Source: Herpetosiphonaceae bacterium (lineage in GTDB: Bacteria; Chloroflexota; Chloroflexia; Chloroflexales; Kallotenuaceae). From it: DNA of 8,154 nucleotides. Below, in pieces: positions 5,964-8,154 of this stretch. The notes under the pieces are model-generated. The model did no database searches. It worked only from the letters and a program-made list of their open reading frames with translations, and was not told where the DNA came from. The stretch is taken from positions 1 through 8,154 of the forward strand of contig JASKZZ010000384.1 in assembly GCA_030147335.1 (NCBI GenBank), given 5' to 3'. Both the position numbers and the translations under genes were made by a program. The first letter of the stretch is position 1. Each line of letters opens with the position of its first letter.

Positions 5964-7346
5964 ATGAGCACAATAGCTATCCAATTTGCTCTGATCCTGC
6001 TCCTCATGCTGGCGAATGGATTTTTTTCCGCCTCCGAAATAGCAGTTGTTTCATCGCGGCGTGGCCGATTGCAGCAACGGGCAGAAGCAGGCAGCCGAGG
6101 AGCGCAGACGGCATTAGAGCTTGCCGACGAACCGAACCGCTTTTTAGCGACTGTTCAGGTCGGTATTACGCTTATTGGTGTGGTTGCGGCGGCGTTCGGC
6201 GGGGATGTATTGGAAGAGCCGCTGGCGCGGCTACTTATCGGGTATATTGGGCCGCGCTATGCTCAGCCGGTCGCGTTCACGCTGGTTGTGATCCTTATTA
6301 CGTATTTATCGCTGATTCTGGGCGAGCTTGTACCAAAACGATTGGCGCTGCAAAATGCCGAAGCGCTTGCGACCAAAGTCGCGCCGGTCATGCGCTTTAT
6401 CTCGAATCTTGCAGCTCCGGTTGTATGGTTCCTTACCTTATCGACGCAGGGAGTGCTGCGACTGATTGGCCGCAGCAAGGTTGAAGAAGAGACTGTAACC
6501 GAGGAAGATGTCTTGTCACTGGTACGAGAGGGTACCGCGGAAGGCAGCCTTGAAACAACCGAGCGCGACCTGATCGAACGCGTATTTAACTTCACCGATG
6601 TTACCGCTCGTAATATCATGACGCCGCGAACCGAGATTTTGGGCGTGTCGGTCGATACGCCGCTGGATCAAATCGTCGCGCGTGTGATCGAATCGGGCTA
6701 CTCGCGCATTCCCGTATATCGCGGCTCGCTGGACACGATTGAAGGCATTTTGTACGCCAAAGATGTGCTGCGCGCGACCAAAGTTGCCCAGGATACCGGA
6801 CAACCACCCCAGTTGATTGAGATGATGCGTCCACCTGTGTTTGTGCTGGAACATCAAAGGATCGCTTCAGTGTTGCAGCAACTCCAGCAAAGCCGCACGC
6901 ACCTTGCACTGGTGCTGGATGAGTACGGCCAAACCGATGGACTACTTACGCTGGAAGATGTACTGGAACAACTAACGGGCGATATTTCCGACGAGTATGA
7001 CGAAGCGGACACTATGATTGTTCAGCGGCCCGACGGCTCCTGGCTCGTTGACGGATTGATGCCCTACGCGGATGCCGAGCAGCGAATTGGCTTGCCGTCT
7101 CGCGCTATGCTTGAACAGCTGCCATCCTTTGACACTGTTGCCGGGCTGGTGCTGGCGCTGATGGAACATATCCCAACTGCCGGTGAGACAACAAGGGTAG
7201 AGGATTGGAACATCGAGGTGATGGACATGGATGGTCTCCGGATCGACAAGTTGTTGATCTCGCGCGACGTGCCCGACGGTAGCAGCCAAACCGAGGCAGC
7301 GCTCGCACTAACTGCCGGACGACCGTTGACCGACGACCGGAAGTGA
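5964..7346 (+). CDS. Hemolysin-family CNNM/CBS/CorC-domain membrane protein
   Basis: A 460-residue protein with the standard order of the HlyC/CorC (CNNM, DUF21) family. The DUF21 membrane domain (about 1-185) begins with a helix followed by NGFFSASEIAVVSSRR (18-33) and includes LILGELVPKRLALQ. A linker rich in Glu ends in RNIMTPRTEILGV (MTPR at 219-222), the typical entry to a CBS pair (about 212-345). LALVLDEYGQTDGLLTLEDV and LTGDISDEYDE (to about 346) close the second CBS domain. A CorC_HlyC domain follows (about 350-440), with DGSWLVDGLMPYADAEQRIG. Relatives act in magnesium or sodium-coupled cation export; the hemolysin name is historical and does not imply a toxin. CBS domains suggest control by an adenine nucleotide. 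The ATG at 5964 has only AGGGA at 13 bases, a weak site. The length matches the family. It converges on rplY over a long palindrome. Confidence 0.93.
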   Translation: MSTIAIQFALILLLMLANGFFSASEIAVVSSRRGRLQQRAEAGSRGAQTALELADEPNRFLATVQVGITLIGVVAAAFGGDVLEEPLARLLIGYIGPRYAQPVAFTLVVILITYLSLILGELVPKRLALQNAEALATKVAPVMRFISNLAAPVVWFLTLSTQGVLRLIGRSKVEEETVTEEDVLSLVREGTAEGSLETTERDLIERVFNFTDVTARNIMTPRTEILGVSVDTPLDQIVARVIESGYSRIPVYRGSLDTIEGILYAKDVLRATKVAQDTGQPPQLIEMMRPPVFVLEHQRIASVLQQLQQSRTHLALVLDEYGQTDGLLTLEDVLEQLTGDISDEYDEADTMIVQRPDGSWLVDGLMPYADAEQRIGLPSRAMLEQLPSFDTVAGLVLALMEHIPTAGETTRVEDWNIEVMDMDGLRIDKLLISRDVPDGSSQTEAALALTAGRPLTDDRK

Positions 7347-7394
7347 CAAGTGAGCAAGCAGCTGTACCTGGCACAAAGTAAGCTGTTAAACAAT

Positions 7395-7425
7395 GAACGG
7401 GCAGGAATAATATTCCTGCCCGTTC
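7395..7425. terminator. 31-base perfect palindrome between convergent genes
   Basis: GAACGGGCAGGAATA (7395-7409) and TATTCCTGCCCGTTC (7411-7425) are exact reverse complements around one central A. As RNA this would be a stem of about 12 pairs with an AT-rich loop. It lies 48 bases past the CorC/CNNM-type stop and 26 bases past the rplY stop, so it is placed as a two-way terminator. The flanks are poor in T on the plus strand (GTCGATTCG); the minus strand has ATTGTTTAAC. Confidence 0.72.
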
Positions 7426-7451
7426 GTCGATTCGTTGAGTTACAATGAAGT

Positions 7452-8120
7452 CTACGCTTCTTCGTCCTCACCGGCGTTTTCGGTACCCGCGGTATCGGCG
7501 TTATCGCTCGACAGCTCTGGCTCGCCCATCTGCTCCTGCTCGGTGATCGCTTCTTCCTCGACCGCCATCCGCGACGCGGTAATTGTCACCAACATGTCGT
7601 CGGCTGGTGTCAAAATCGTCACGTTGCCGCTAAGGTTCAGATCGCGCACATACAACGACGTAGTGAAGTCTTGAATACCGCTAATATCGACCTCGATTGT
7701 TTGTGGAAGGTCAGCGGGGAGACCTTTGATGCTCAGTGATGTGTGGCCAAGCGATAGAACGCCCGCGCCGCGCTCGATAATCGGGTTTTCGCCAACCGTC
7801 ACAACCGGCACATCCGCCGTCATTTCGGCGAGCAAGTCCACAATGCGGAAATCAACGTGAAGCACGCGCTGCGACACAGGATGTCGCTGTACCTGACGAA
7901 CAAAGGCACTGCTAGCGCCGCGTGGCAGTTGCAAATCGATCAATCCGTTGCGGCCTACACGACGATACACAGCCATAAATGCGCGCTCGTCGAGTTGAAA
8001 ACTCTCGCTTTGCACGCCCTTGCCGCAGATCGACGCGGGGATAGTCCCCGTTTTGCGCAGGTTCTTTACTTTTTTACCGGTAATGGTACGTGGTTCAAGC
8101 TGAAGTGATAGCTTGTCCAT
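7452..8120 (-). CDS. rplY: 50S ribosomal protein bL25, long CTC type
   Basis: A large-subunit protein that binds 5S rRNA. The 222 residues match the long CTC/TL5 form rather than the 94-residue E. coli L25. The N-terminal RNA-binding domain (1 to about 93) shows LEPRTITGKKVKNLRKTGTIPA, then GKGVQSESFQLDERAF and RQVQRHPVSQRVLHVDF. The beta-rich C-terminal domain (about 94-182) contains VPVVTVGENPIIERGAGVLSLGHTSLSIKGLPADLPQTIEVDISGI in outline, a close family match. A tail of about 35 residues (188-222) has 14 acidic residues and no Lys or Arg. The motif before GKG reads ASIC, where Tyr is common at the Cys position. The ATG at 8120 follows a strong AGGAGG nine bases upstream. The upstream neighbour, often pth in other bacteria, is outside the window. 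It converges on the CorC/CNNM-type gene. Confidence 0.96.
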   Translation of the reverse strand: MDKLSLQLEPRTITGKKVKNLRKTGTIPASICGKGVQSESFQLDERAFMAVYRRVGRNGLIDLQLPRGASSAFVRQVQRHPVSQRVLHVDFRIVDLLAEMTADVPVVTVGENPIIERGAGVLSLGHTSLSIKGLPADLPQTIEVDISGIQDFTTSLYVRDLNLSGNVTILTPADDMLVTITASRMAVEEEAITEQEQMGEPELSSDNADTAGTENAGEDEEA

Positions 8121-8129
8121 CAGTCTGGC

Positions 8130-8135
8130 CCTCCT
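8130..8135 (-). promoter_or_regulatory. Strong Shine-Dalgarno site of rplY
   Basis: The minus strand reads AGGAGG, nine bases before the ATG at 8120-8118. It is a full match to the anti-Shine-Dalgarno core, as expected of a highly translated ribosomal protein gene, and confirms the start. Confidence 0.75.
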
Positions 8136-8154
8136 GGAGCTACTGCTGTTGGAA

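Noticed and set aside
5777..6007. 76-codon minus-strand frame with a hydrophobic N-terminus in the divergent gap
   Set aside because: It overlaps the start of the CorC/CNNM-type gene antisense and covers the candidate promoter; the composition after the hydrophobic part is unlike protein and no ribosome site is evident.
5964..7346. Hemolysin (toxin) function for the CorC/CNNM-type protein
   Set aside because: The DUF21-CBS-CorC_HlyC architecture points to ion transport; the hemolysin label is historical.
1..8154. Mobile element, CRISPR array, toxin-antitoxin or defence system
   Set aside because: No transposase, integrase, terminal repeats, spaced direct repeats or paired small genes were seen; the gene set is mostly housekeeping and envelope.

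Overview
The window reads as an ordinary bacterial chromosome segment of moderate GC (judged by eye at slightly above 50%). It carries nine supportable protein genes, no RNA genes, no CRISPR array and no recognisable mobile element. Gene content, protein style and a long-tailed CTC-type bL25 suggest Chloroflexota (a Herpetosiphon-like member of class Chloroflexia). This is inference from sequence character only; nothing in the window fixes the taxon.

Layout, left to right. The rarD-type DMT permease (+) is cut by the left edge. A small uncharacterised soluble protein (-, 929-1189) converges on it. A gene-poor stretch of about 600 bp follows. Then comes purK (+, 1793-2938), the ATP-grasp enzyme of purine synthesis, without purE beside it here. 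An mgtC-like membrane gene (-, 2992-3453) converges on purK and lies downstream of a sanA/ydcF-type DUF218 gene (-, 3593-4291). Divergent from sanA is a membrane-anchored SGNH/GDSL hydrolase (+, 4494-5273). It converges, across a perfect 13-bp hairpin, on an unknown four-helix membrane protein (-, 5368-5775). Divergent from that is a CNNM/CBS/CorC-type hemolysin-family protein (+, 5964-7346). This converges, across a second long palindrome, on rplY (bL25, -, 7452-8120).

How the genes fit together. Orientation alternates almost gene by gene, so most are probably single-gene transcripts; only sanA-mgtC could share a message (139-nt gap). Six of the nine products are membrane or envelope proteins. 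Two of these, MgtC-like and CorC/CNNM-like, belong to families tied to magnesium homeostasis. PurK and bL25 are housekeeping. No coherent new pathway or defence system is visible.

The points most worth a second look are: a consensus -10 box placed so that the SGNH hydrolase mRNA would be leaderless; long perfect intergenic hairpins without U-tracts; an internally duplicated four-helix membrane protein with paired histidines; an MgtC-like protein lacking the usual Arg-Thr signature; and a small orphan protein with a strong ribosome binding site beside an unexplained gene-poor region.
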